From CAZJDV01 sp964544865 (lineage in GTDB: Bacteria > Chloroflexota > Dehalococcoidia > Lucifugimonadales > CAJWER01): a DNA stretch of 64,000 bases. Both the position numbers and the translations under genes were made by a program. The notes under the pieces were generated by a model. The model was not told where the DNA came from, searched no databases, and worked only from the letters and a program-made list of their open reading frames with translations. Where the stretch lies: positions 27,699 to 91,698 of the forward strand of contig CAZJDV010000001.1 in NCBI GenBank assembly GCA_964544865.1, in the 5' to 3' direction. Below are positions 53,761 through 63,142 of the stretch, piece by piece (positions within the stretch are counted from its first letter, which is position 1; each line of letters opens with the position of its first letter).

Positions 53761-53838
53761 GGTGAACCACAGCCTCGACCCGTACCGGTCGAGTGGCTTG
53801 GCACGTTCCACGGAATCTCCCGGGGGGGTTAATCGACT

Positions 53839-54849
53839 ATGGCCGCCTACATTTCACGGCGTCTTCTGCTGGCCGTCTTCACCGTGTGGATAATCTCCAT
53901 CGCCGCGTTCGTCATCATCGAGCTGCCCCCGGGCGATACGATCGACAGGTTGTTCGACAGAACCACGCGCACTCACGGCGAAGGCATTGCAATTGAGATG
54001 CTCGAGGAACTGCGCCTCCGCCTCGGGCTCGACCAGCCAAAGCACGTCCGATACGGCAAGTGGATGTGGGCCCTGCTGCACGGAGACTTGGGCCAGTCCA
54101 TGGTCCCCTATGGAGGGCTTGGGAACCAGAGACCGGTCAAGGACATTATCGGCGACCGGTTATGGACCACCGTAGTTTTTACCGGCTTCACAGTCTTGGT
54201 CACTTGGTCGTTCGCCATCCCTGTGGGTATCTACTCGGCGGTCAGACAGCATTCTGTCGGTGACTACGTCTTTACCTTCATCGGCTTTACGGGGCTAGCC
54301 GTGCCCGATTTCCTGCTGGGACTCGTGCTCATGTACATCGCCTTCGCCTACTTCGATCAGAGCGTGGGCGGGCTGTTCTCCGCCGATTTTCTCAATGAGC
54401 CGTGGAGCGTCGCCAAGGCGAAAGACATGTTGGACCACCTCTGGATACCCGCTATCGTACTTGGCACCTCGGGGACCGCCGGCCTGATACGCGTGCTTCG
54501 CAACAACCTTCTGGATGAGCTGAGCAAGCCATACGTCGTGACGGCAAGAGCCAAGGGCGTGGCCTCCTGGAAACTCATCATCAAGTACCCTGTCCGCGTG
54601 GCCATAAACCCGCTGATCAGCACCGTGGGCTATCTTCTACCCTCCCTGGTGGGCGGCAGCGTCATTGTCTCGGTCGTGCTTAGCCTGCCGACGCTGGGCC
54701 CTGTCCTGCTTTCGGCCATACAGCAGGAAGACACCTACACGGCAGGCCCGATCATCCTTATGCTGGGGACCCTGACCGTGATCGGGACCCTGGTATCGGA
54801 CATCCTCCTCGCCGTGGTGGACCCTCGAATCAAATATACTTCCGAGTAG
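53839..54849 (+). CDS. OppB/DppB-type ABC permease (paralogue 3 of 5)
   Basis: A 336-residue paralogue beginning at the ATG at 53839 behind a run of seven Gs. Same six-helix plan and motifs (PVGIYSAVRQHSVGDYVFTF; DELSKPYVVTARAKG; KYPVRVAINPLISTVGYLLP). The loop after helix 1 differs from its neighbours (PGDTIDRLFDRTTRTHGEGI). It has its own promoter. The TATAAA element and the clean intergenic gap suggest independent expression instead of an operon with the previous permease. Confidence 0.93.
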   Translation: MAAYISRRLLLAVFTVWIISIAAFVIIELPPGDTIDRLFDRTTRTHGEGIAIEMLEELRLRLGLDQPKHVRYGKWMWALLHGDLGQSMVPYGGLGNQRPVKDIIGDRLWTTVVFTGFTVLVTWSFAIPVGIYSAVRQHSVGDYVFTFIGFTGLAVPDFLLGLVLMYIAFAYFDQSVGGLFSADFLNEPWSVAKAKDMLDHLWIPAIVLGTSGTAGLIRVLRNNLLDELSKPYVVTARAKGVASWKLIIKYPVRVAINPLISTVGYLLPSLVGGSVIVSVVLSLPTLGPVLLSAIQQEDTYTAGPIILMLGTLTVIGTLVSDILLAVVDPRIKYTSE

Positions 54850-54903
54850 CGACATAGCCCGGTTAGTCACGCTTCCAAGCCGTGGCCGTCGAGGAGGTAA
54901 CCG

Positions 54904-55917
54904 TTGCTGGCCTACATATCGCGCCGATTGCTGATGGCCGTTTTCACGGTCTGGGCGATCTCCGTGCTCTCCTTCATCATCATTGAGCTGCCCGAGGGCG
55001 ACAACGTCGACAAGGCTATCGATCAGTTCATGCAGAGTGGCGGCGCGACCAACATGGAGATCGCGCAGTACTGGCGCGAATACTTCGGCATGGACCGTCC
55101 TCAGCACATCCGATACCTGAAATGGATGGGCAACCTGCTGCGGGGAGACCTGGGCCTGTCGCTGTGGCATCACCCGTGCGACTCGATATTCCAGCAGCGT
55201 CTGATCAAAGAGGTCATCGGCGACCGGATATGGCTGACTGTGGTGCTAACCGGCTTCACCATTATGGTGACCTGGACGTTCGCCATCCCTGTTGGAATCT
55301 ACTCCGCCGTCAGGCAGCACTCCATCGGCGACTACGTGTTCACCTTCGTGGGATTCAGCGGCCTGGCGATACCGGACTTCCTGCTGGGCCTGGTGCTGAT
55401 GTATGTAGCCTTCGCCTACTTCGACCAGAGCGTGGGTGGCCTGTTCTCGGCGGACTACGATGCGGCGCCCTGGTCGCTCGCCAAGGCGTGGGACCTGCTC
55501 AATCACCTCTGGATTCCCGCCATCGTCCTGGGCACATCCGGGACGGCGAGCCTGATCAGGATCATGCGCAACAACCTCCTGGACGAGCTGAGTAAACCCT
55601 ACGTCGTGACCGCCAGGGCCAAGGGCGTGCACCCCATCAAGGTCATCGTCAAGTACCCTGTTCGAGTGGCCATAAACCCCCTTGTGAGCACCGTCGGCTG
55701 GCTGATGCCGTCGCTGATCAGCGGCAGTATCATCGTCTCGGTGGTGCTCAGCCTGCCCACGCTGGGGCCGGTGCTGCTCGACGCCATCGTGACCCAGGAC
55801 CCTTACCTGGCCGGTTTCATCATTCTGATGGCCGGCGTGCTAACCGTGATAGGCACGCTGGTCTCGGACCTCTTGCTCGCGGCGGTAGACCCTCGCATCA
55901 GAATAGTCGACCGTTAG
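54904..55917 (+). CDS. OppB/DppB-type ABC permease (paralogue 4 of 5)
   Basis: A 337-residue paralogue starting at a TTG, supported by GAGGAGGT five bases upstream and by alignment of its N-terminus (LAYISRRLLMAVFTVWAISV) with the others. Only 54 bases separate it from the previous permease and I see no promoter there, so these two are likely co-transcribed. Its first periplasmic loop is distinctive (LWHHPCDSIFQQRLIKEV), including a Cys absent from the other copies. The arginine deiminase-like gene follows 56 bases later on the same strand. Confidence 0.93.
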   Translation: MLAYISRRLLMAVFTVWAISVLSFIIIELPEGDNVDKAIDQFMQSGGATNMEIAQYWREYFGMDRPQHIRYLKWMGNLLRGDLGLSLWHHPCDSIFQQRLIKEVIGDRIWLTVVLTGFTIMVTWTFAIPVGIYSAVRQHSIGDYVFTFVGFSGLAIPDFLLGLVLMYVAFAYFDQSVGGLFSADYDAAPWSLAKAWDLLNHLWIPAIVLGTSGTASLIRIMRNNLLDELSKPYVVTARAKGVHPIKVIVKYPVRVAINPLVSTVGWLMPSLISGSIIVSVVLSLPTLGPVLLDAIVTQDPYLAGFIILMAGVLTVIGTLVSDLLLAAVDPRIRIVDR

Positions 55918-55973
55918 TGAAGCAACGGGCGCCCGCAAGCAACGGCATCCCATAGCCGGCGCTGACATTGTCC

Positions 55974-58469
55974 ATGCTCAAACTCGATCAGATCGCCCTG
56001 GCCGTCTTGGCCGCCGCACTGGCGCTCGGGGCCTGCCTATCAACGCCCGCGGTGACGCCCGCTCCCCCCTGCGTGGACGCAGATACCGAGTCCGCCTCCG
56101 CGGCGCCCTCGGTCGCACTGACCTCCGGCCCAACCGCCCTGGTGATGGGCGGCACGGCATCTATCACGGCAGCGGCGGTCCGCTCCCCGGCGCCTGCACA
56201 TGGTCGAGCAGCGACCCTGCGGTCGTCAGCATAGCCGGTCCCGGCGACGCCGATTCCACGGTCAGGGGCGGGAGGGTCGGCGTCGCCACGGTCTCCGTCA
56301 TGTACTCCCACGGGTCCGGTCCGCCGGTAACCGACGCGTTGGAGATCGCCGTCGTTGAGCTTGACCTCGGCATCGCTGGCGTTTCTGAAATGGACGAGGA
56401 GACAGTGGGCGGCTTCATCCCCTTGGCCGCACCCGGCGGCGGCCTTCGCGAGATCACACTGGGGGCGGACTCCTCCCCCTTGGGGGCCGGATAACCCTGT
56501 CGGCCACCCGGGCCGCGGGCAAGGTAAGGCTCTGGCGGTCCGTCGAGAAAGACATCGAGGTGAAGTTACCCGCATCGTTCGGCCCCACGGACGCCCCGGA
56601 AAGACTGTTCGTCGAGGGAGTGGCGGTCACCGCGGGCTCGCGAGAGGTGGAGCTGACTCTATCTCTGGCGGCGGGCGCCACCGTCGTAGAAGACAGGGTG
56701 AGACTCTCCGTGGTGCGAGTGGACCTAGACGTAGACAGCGACCGGGACGGCGCGGTGGACGACCTCGAAGACGAGGCCGACGTGCGCCTCGCCGAGCTGC
56801 GCACTCCCCGCCTCGACCAGGTGAGGAGCGTTCACCTGTTCGATGAGATCAAGCCGGGTCAGACCGTGTTCTGGGGTGGCCCAGGCGAGGTTGACCTCGC
56901 GGCCGACGTCACGTCCCGCGTCAACATTAGGGGCAACTCCACTCTTGGCGTGGAGGGCCTCTTCTTCCGGTACACCGAGCCGAGGGCCTACGGGGGGGCC
57001 TTCGCCGATGGCTACGACGGCCTGCTCGACCTGGAGCTGGAGGTTATCGCCGCCGATGGGCAGCTCGTCGGCGCCGATAAGGTCCGCCTCAGAGTCGCTC
57101 CCTTCGTGGTGCTGCCCAATACCCAGGATGCCCTGGAGATGTGGGGACGGGACTCCAGCCTGGACGATTTCCGCGCGGCCAACCAGGACACCGTCGTGCT
57201 CCAGCCGTACTACACGGGCGGAGACCAGTGGACCCAGGACCACATCGTGCTCCGGCTGCCCAGGTCCAAGTTGACGACCGACGGCATGAGGGACAACACC
57301 CCCACCTGGCCGCAAGATAACCTGCTGGGGAAAGACGTCGGGCTGTTCCGGTTCCAGAACACGCACCTGATCGATGGACTCAACTCTGGCGACTCCGGCG
57401 GGAATATCGAGCTGGCGCCCCCCACGGCCGACTGGCCCCTGGGACGAATCGTCGTGGGCGATACCATGGGGCCGCGGCTGTTCAGGTTTTTCCAGGACCA
57501 GCAAATCCAGGCGCCAATAATGATCAACACCGATTGGCTCACCGTCGGCCACGTGGACGAGATCATCGCCTTCGTGCCCGACGGCGACCGCTGGTCCGTC
57601 GTGGCGGCCGACCCGGAGCTTGCGATGAAGCTGATCGCCCCCCTTGAAGACGACGCCGTTTTCTTCGCCGAGGGCAGAACCAGCGCCGGGATGGGCCTGA
57701 TCGCCGGCGACGCCAGCTCGGCCACCCGCCTCGTGGACAAATCCGGGACTGACTTTCGACAGCCGGACTGGGAGTACGCGCGCTACGTCCGCATCTACGA
57801 GGGGAAAGGGGCTGGACAGGTGGCGAGGATCAGCGGCCGGGGTGGCTGATTCCTGGACATCGACCGGGGGTGGCGAACGCCGGATACGAGGGCCCGATGA
57901 GGTCGGCCAACTCCGTCGGCGGCCTGCTAGACTCCATCAGCATTCCGCCGCGGGCCGAGTGGTTCGATGTCCCGGACAGCATGAGCAGGTACCTAGTCGT
58001 CGAAGATGCCCGGTTCTGGCTGGACGGCGTCGGAAACGAAGTCCCGTCGATCATAAGCGTCAGCGAGGTGAGGAACGACGGCCTGCTGTGGGAGCTGAAT
58101 CACCACGCGGGCGCCAGCATCCGCGAGGCGGTCGATGAGGTGCTGGCCGGGGTCGGCGAGAACGTACACGTCATACGTGTTCCCGCAATATTCATGGGCT
58201 CGTTCGACGTCGACGGATCCGCGGTCGATTCCGCGTTCGCATTCGCTCCGGCCCTCGCCAATCTGCAGGTCGCAGGCGGCCGCGCGTACCTATCGCGCAC
58301 CTACGGCCCGACCGACGGGAACGGAAACGATGTCCTCCAGGCCGGCGCGCTGCTCGAGCTCCCGGGCGTGCTCCAGGAGATCGACGGCTGGGACAACTAC
58401 CACCGGCGTATCGGGCATGTCCACTGCTTCACCTACGTCATGCGGGCGGCTTTCGAATTCGACTGGTGA
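55974..58469 (+). pseudogene. protein-arginine deiminase (PAD)-like lipoprotein, several lesions
   Basis: Fragments in three frames form one protein of about 830 residues. The N-terminus has a short lipoprotein signal with the lipobox LGAC (C21). An Ig-like BIG2 segment (TWSSSDPAVVSIAG) follows in another frame (shift near 56170). After a second shift at the GGGGG near 56475-56480 comes a calcium-site-like stretch VDLDVDSDRDGAVDDLEDE, as in PAD middle domains. The PAD catalytic domain then reads QWTQDHIVL (Asp, 57238-57240) and GHVDEIIAFVP (His 57550-57552, Asp 57556-57558). A TGA (57847-57849) and a further shift at the GGGGG near 57876 precede GHVHCFTYVMR with the nucleophile Cys (58425-58427). 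The reaction is conversion of peptidyl-Arg to citrulline, calcium-dependent, likely outside the cytoplasmic membrane. Four lesions make it a pseudogene unless they are sequence errors. Confidence 0.82.
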
Positions 58470-58520
58470 GCGAGGCAGCCCAATGGCTAGACCGACGCCC
58501 GCCGCGCCGCGTTCCCGTGC

Positions 58521-58549
58521 TTGACGGAGACGGCGGGCGAATATATAGT
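58521..58549 (+). promoter_or_regulatory. promoter for the 58624 permease
   Basis: TTGACG (58521-58526), a 17-bp spacer and TATAGT (58544-58549, five of six). Initiation near 58556 gives a leader of about 68 nt. Confidence 0.6.
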
Positions 58550-58623
58550 GCGTCATGCTCGACCATGGGCCGGCCGGCGCCTCTAATACGCGGTCCAAGG
58601 CCGTTGGTTAAAGGAACGAAGCG

Positions 58624-59625
58624 ATGCTGGAGTACATTGTAAGGCGTCTCATCCTGGCCGGATTCACGATCTGGGTGATTTCGGTACTCGCGTTCGTGAT
58701 CATCGAGCTGCCCGCGGGCGACCAGGTCGACCGCTTCATAGAGATCACGATGAGCAGAGCCGAGGAGCCCGACCCGGATACGGTGCAGCTTCTTCGTGCC
58801 TACCTGGGACTGGACCGCCGGCAGTATGTACGGTATGGCATGTGGATGTGGAACCTGATGCAGGGCGACCTGGGGCGTTCGTTTCAGTACCGGCGAGATG
58901 TGGACATGGCCGTCAAGGAGCTGATCGGCAATCGGCTGTGGATGACCATCGCTCTGACCGGCTTCACCATAGTTGTGACCTGGACGTTCGCAATACCCGT
59001 CGGAATCTACTCGGCCGTGCGACAGCACTCTGTCGGCGACTACGTCTTCACATTCCTGGGCTTCAGCGGCCTGGCCGTGCCCGACTTCTTGCTGGGGCTG
59101 GTCCTCATGTACATCGCGTTCGCGTACTTCAACATGAGCGTCGGGGGGCTGAACTCCGCGGATTACGCCAACGCCCCATGGAACACCGGCAGGATCATCG
59201 ATCTCGTGAATCACCTGTGGATTCCCGCTATCGTGCTGGGCACCTCCGGGACTGCCAGCCTGGTCCGTATCATGCGCAACAACCTGCTCGACGAGCTGGG
59301 CAAACCCTACGTTGTCACGGCAATGGCCAAAGGAATGAACCCGGTCAGGGTGATCCTCAAGTATCCGGTTAGGGTGGCGATCAACCCGCTGGTCAGCACC
59401 GTCGGCTATCTGCTGCCGGCCCTCGTCAGCGGCAGCATCATAGTGTCCGTGGTCCTGAGTCTGCCGACGCTGGGGCCGCTGCTCCTGGAGGGTATCCAGA
59501 CGGAGGACGTGTTTCTGGCCGGCTTCATAATCCTGTTGACGGGTATCCTCACGGTCATGGGGACGCTGGTATCCGACATCCTCCTCGCGGGAGTGGACCC
59601 GAGGATCAAGTTTACGGGCCGGTAG
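58624..59625 (+). CDS. OppB/DppB-type ABC permease (paralogue 5 of 5)
   Basis: A 333-residue paralogue starting at the ATG at 58624 with AAGGA eight bases upstream. Shared blocks are PVGIYSAVRQHSVGDYVFTF, GLAVPDFLLGLVLMYIAFAY and KYPVRVAINPLVSTVGYLLP. The coupling loop reads TAMAKGMNPVRVILKYP, slightly different from the TARAKG of the others, and FDQSVGGLFS has become FNMSVGGLNS. It is separated from the other three by the arginine deiminase-like gene, which appears to have been inserted into, or trapped by, the permease duplication. Confidence 0.93.
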   Translation: MLEYIVRRLILAGFTIWVISVLAFVIIELPAGDQVDRFIEITMSRAEEPDPDTVQLLRAYLGLDRRQYVRYGMWMWNLMQGDLGRSFQYRRDVDMAVKELIGNRLWMTIALTGFTIVVTWTFAIPVGIYSAVRQHSVGDYVFTFLGFSGLAVPDFLLGLVLMYIAFAYFNMSVGGLNSADYANAPWNTGRIIDLVNHLWIPAIVLGTSGTASLVRIMRNNLLDELGKPYVVTAMAKGMNPVRVILKYPVRVAINPLVSTVGYLLPALVSGSIIVSVVLSLPTLGPLLLEGIQTEDVFLAGFIILLTGILTVMGTLVSDILLAGVDPRIKFTGR

Positions 59626-59699
59626 TGGTGTTGAGAGCGCATTTCCTAGGTCAGCCGGTTCATGAATGACTCTTGCCGATCACTTTTCCGGACTAGCTG

Positions 59700-60848
59700 A
59701 TGAACAAGAACAATGTAGAGTCGCCCACAGACGCCCCCGACTCGGACTCGGCTGGCCGCTCCGTCAAACCGTTCGAACTGTTCTTCGATCTCGTCTTCTT
59801 CTTCTTCGCGTTCACGCAGGTCATCCAACTTCTTGCGAGTGAGCTGAGTTGGGTTGGCCTGGGACAAGGCCTTCTCCTCATCGTGGCATTATGGCTGGCA
59901 TGGCAATCATATGCCTGGCTTGGCACCGCGATTGACCTCGACGAGGAAGCTGTGCGGATAGCGATGCTTGCCGTCATGGGTGGAATGATGGCTGGTGCGC
60001 TCGCCGTTCCTGGCGCATTCGGTCACACCGCAGTCCTATTCGCAGCGGCATACGCATTTGTGCGTTTTTTCCAGCTGGTGCTGTTCGGAATTGCCGCCCG
60101 AAAGATGGACGGCATGTTCCGCGCCATCCTGATCATGGCGCGGGGAGCCATCCCCGGACCCACAATTGTCCTGGTAGGGGCCGTGTCCGGATGGCGTCCT
60201 TTGGAAGCCTGATGAGCGGCGTCACTTCTATTTGAGTATGGCTGGTTTCTCGTGATGGATTTGTCCGGTTGGAGAGTTTCACCGCATCACTTCTCGGAGC
60301 GCCACGGACTGCTCTTCAACATCGCTCTGGGTGAAGCCGTGATCTCGATCGGCATAGGCGCATCCGATCTGACGGTCGACAGCATGGTTGTTATACCGGC
60401 CATGGTAGGACTCGGGATTATCATTGCGATGTGGTGGACCTACTTCGATGTTAACGCCCTCGCTGTTGAGCGCCATCTGAGTACCGCGAGCGGCACCGCC
60501 CAGGTACGGATAGCGCAGCACGCGTACACGTTTATTCGTATGCCGATGATCATCGGAGCGATCTTCTTTAGTCTGGGCGTCAAGAAAACACTGGCACATA
60601 CCGATGAAGTCCTCGCTATGATTCCGGCTGTCGCCCTGTGCGGGGGGCTCATCCTGTACCTCATCAGACAGGTGGCATTGCGGGCCAGATGCGGTGGGTC
60701 GGTGGGCTGGCCCAGGGTTGTTGCGGATCTGTACAGGCTCTATCCGGACGAATGGAACGACATGAATCAGTATACGGTCCTGACTCAGCCCGTCTACTTC
60801 GGCCCTCGATTCCTGAATGTGAATGCCACCGAATTGCCAGCGATCTAA
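59700..60848 (+). pseudogene. low temperature requirement A (LtrA)-like membrane protein, tandem TGA
   Basis: LtrA-family membrane protein of ~382 residues interrupted by two consecutive in-frame TGA codons (60210-60215). Before them: FELFFDLVFFFFAFTQ, the family N-terminal signature, and several helices. After them, in the same frame: AASLLFEYGWFLVMDLSGW, then SERHGLLFNIALGEAVISIG, the second family signature, to a normal end at 60848. Because no base is gained or lost, the break is by substitution; both TGAs probably stand for Trp. The second half has internal ATGs (for example 60252) but no ribosome binding site. Function of LtrA proteins is poorly known. Confidence 0.82.
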
Positions 60849-61059
60849 TGACGAGGCGACCCGATGGCATGCTAGACTGGGAATCGTCGGCAGTGTGTCG
60901 TCCTCGCAGCCGGCGGGCGTGGGAGACTGGGGACCGCACTGGGCGATAATGCCGCAGCGTTCGAGTTCCCGTCGCAACTATCGAGACATCTGAAAGTTGA
61001 GGTGAAGGTTGCGAACACGAAGTTTCACAAAAAAATCTAGTTTGGAGGTGATACAATTC

Positions 61060-62802
61060 ATGTACGACGTAATTGACACTGGGGTGCTCATTGTCGGCGG
61101 CGGAGGCGCCGGTTGCAGGGCCGCGATAGAGGCCTACGACCAGGGCGTCGACGTCTTGATGATCGTCAAAGGCAGGCTCGGACACAGCGGCTGTACCTTG
61201 AACGTGGGGACCAGCGCGGCCGTCGGCCCCTGGGGTGTGCCGGAAGACACGACCGATCTGGCGATAAAAGACCTTCTGGCCCACGGCGGGTTCCTGGGAA
61301 ACCAGGAGATGGTGAAGGTCCTGGCCGAGGAGTCGCCGAACAGAATCGTCGAGCTGCAGGATTGGGGTATAGACTTCGAGCGGAACGAGGACGGCAGCAT
61401 CGCCATCAACCGGTCCGCCGAGCACACCCACCCCAGGAATTTCGCGTTCAAGCCCACCGGTACCAGCCACCACGACCACGGCTACCCTCCAGGAATCGCG
61501 TTGATGGACGTTCTCATGGGAGAGATGGCCAAGAGGTCCATCCGGGTCATGGATGACGTGGCGCTGGTCGATCTATTGGTGACGGACGGCCGCGTGGTGG
61601 GCGCCACCGCGATCGACTGCAATGCGAACAAGCTCGTTGTATTCAGGGCCAAGGCGACGGTCCTGGCTACCGGCACCTATAGCCAGGTCTACTCCCACAC
61701 CACGGTGTCGCCGCAGGAGACCGGGGATGGGCAGGCCGCCGCTTACAGGGCCGGCGCAGAGCTTATCGACATGGAGAATACCCAGTTCGTCGCCACATCT
61801 ACAGGCTATCCCCCCGGATCGGTCTTCCTCAACGCGAAGGGCGAGAGCTTCCTGAAAAACTACGGGATCCCGAGCACGCAGGGCGTATCGAAGGAGGCCC
61901 TGATCTTCGCGGTGGGGACGGAGATCAAGGAGGGTAGAGCCACCGAGCGGGGCACGATCCTGATCGACATGAGCAACCTGGATCGGCAGGGCGAGTGGGC
62001 GGCCAGGCACCTGTCCAGGTTCGAGGAAAACCTTCGCAACAGGGGCAGTGTCTATCCGGGCCATGAGACGAAAGGAGTCGACTACACGAAGGAGCCATTC
62101 GAGACTTCTCCTCTCGCTCACACCGCGACCGGAGGCGTCAGGGTCAACGAGAGATGCGAGACCAGCCTCCCAGGGCTGTACGCCGCGGGCGCCGTTGCGG
62201 GCGGGGTTTACGGACACGCGAGACCCGAGGGGTACACCTCGATGATCACCCTGGTATTCGGACGCATAGGCGGCCTCGTCGCCGCTCAAAGCTCCAAAGA
62301 GATTGGCGCCGTCGCCCTGGACGACGGCGCCGTCCAGGCCAGCATGCAGTGGACGACCGGCCTCGTGGAGAAGTCGGCGGGGGTGAGCCCCGACGAGATC
62401 AAAGCCCAGATAAGGGCCGCCATGAAAAGCCACGCCTGGATCATCAAGGACGAGGATGGGATGAAAGCAGGTCTGGAGCGGATCAGAGAGATCAGGGAGA
62501 TAGAGCGGCTGAGGGCCGAAAGCTCCGCGTTCGAGGCCAGGCCAAGGGACGGTTTCGAGTGGACCAGCGCGGTCGAGGTACCCAATATGCTCCTCGCCTC
62601 GGAGCTGATGCTGATGGGGGGCATCGAGAGGAAAGAGAGCCGAGGGGCGTTCTTCAGGGCGGACTATCCCAAGATCGACAACGACAACTGGCTGAAGAAC
62701 CTCATCTACAAGCAGACCGATGGTGGCCCAGTTATCGAAACCGCCCAGGTCGACCTCAAGTACTTCGGCCCCAAGCCGAGCTCTACGGTGCCGGCCACGT
62801 AG
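61060..62802 (+). CDS. fumarate reductase/succinate dehydrogenase flavoprotein-like oxidoreductase
   Basis: A 580-residue flavoprotein with the SdhA/FrdA/L-aspartate-oxidase layout. N-terminal FAD motif GVLIVGGGGAGCRAAIEA, GHSGCTLNVGTSAAVG, the capping domain with SHHDHGYPPG, the active-site-region PLAHTATGGVRVN with GLYAAGAVAGGVYGHARPEG, and a C-terminal helical domain. The ATG at 61060 has GGAGGTGAT eight bases upstream, an exceptionally strong ribosome binding site. The His that binds FAD covalently in SdhA is not evident. No iron-sulfur or membrane-anchor subunit is next to it, so it probably works alone or with a remote partner. Confidence 0.9.
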   Translation: MYDVIDTGVLIVGGGGAGCRAAIEAYDQGVDVLMIVKGRLGHSGCTLNVGTSAAVGPWGVPEDTTDLAIKDLLAHGGFLGNQEMVKVLAEESPNRIVELQDWGIDFERNEDGSIAINRSAEHTHPRNFAFKPTGTSHHDHGYPPGIALMDVLMGEMAKRSIRVMDDVALVDLLVTDGRVVGATAIDCNANKLVVFRAKATVLATGTYSQVYSHTTVSPQETGDGQAAAYRAGAELIDMENTQFVATSTGYPPGSVFLNAKGESFLKNYGIPSTQGVSKEALIFAVGTEIKEGRATERGTILIDMSNLDRQGEWAARHLSRFEENLRNRGSVYPGHETKGVDYTKEPFETSPLAHTATGGVRVNERCETSLPGLYAAGAVAGGVYGHARPEGYTSMITLVFGRIGGLVAAQSSKEIGAVALDDGAVQASMQWTTGLVEKSAGVSPDEIKAQIRAAMKSHAWIIKDEDGMKAGLERIREIREIERLRAESSAFEARPRDGFEWTSAVEVPNMLLASELMLMGGIERKESRGAFFRADYPKIDNDNWLKNLIYKQTDGGPVIETAQVDLKYFGPKPSSTVPAT

Positions 62803-63142
62803 TTCGTGGTGTACATCGGTGGGCGAACGAGCGACGAGAGCACGACAGGCGTCGGCGGCGGTTTTTGGAACCGGTGGCCCGGAAGGTGGCACCTCCGCAT
62901 CGTGGACCTCAATATTAGCGATGATGCCTGAGGGCGCCCTCTAACTTGTCGAGATCCAAGCCCGGCGTGGTAGCCGGCCGGGCCCTGCCAGAGACGCAGG
63001 CACTCGTCTCCGACACCTTTACAGATCCCAGTTGCGTGCGACCTAACCGATTGCAGCTCGGCCCTTGAATGGCCGACCGGGTAGGCCGGCGGTCTCGCGT
63101 TCACCGATAGGGGCTGCGGTGCCAACGCGCGAAGGATTAGGA
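62803..63142. other. intergenic region with a T-box-like string and a palindrome
   Basis: No gene is supported. Two items stand out on the plus strand: GGAACCGG followed by AAGGTGGCACCTCCG (62883-62897), which resembles the conserved T-box/antiterminator bulge (GGTGGNACC), and a perfect 12-bp palindrome GAGGGCGCCCTC (62930-62941). The downstream gene is a thioesterase, not an aminoacyl-tRNA synthetase or amino-acid gene, and I cannot fold a complete T-box, so this is only a hint. Confidence 0.2.
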
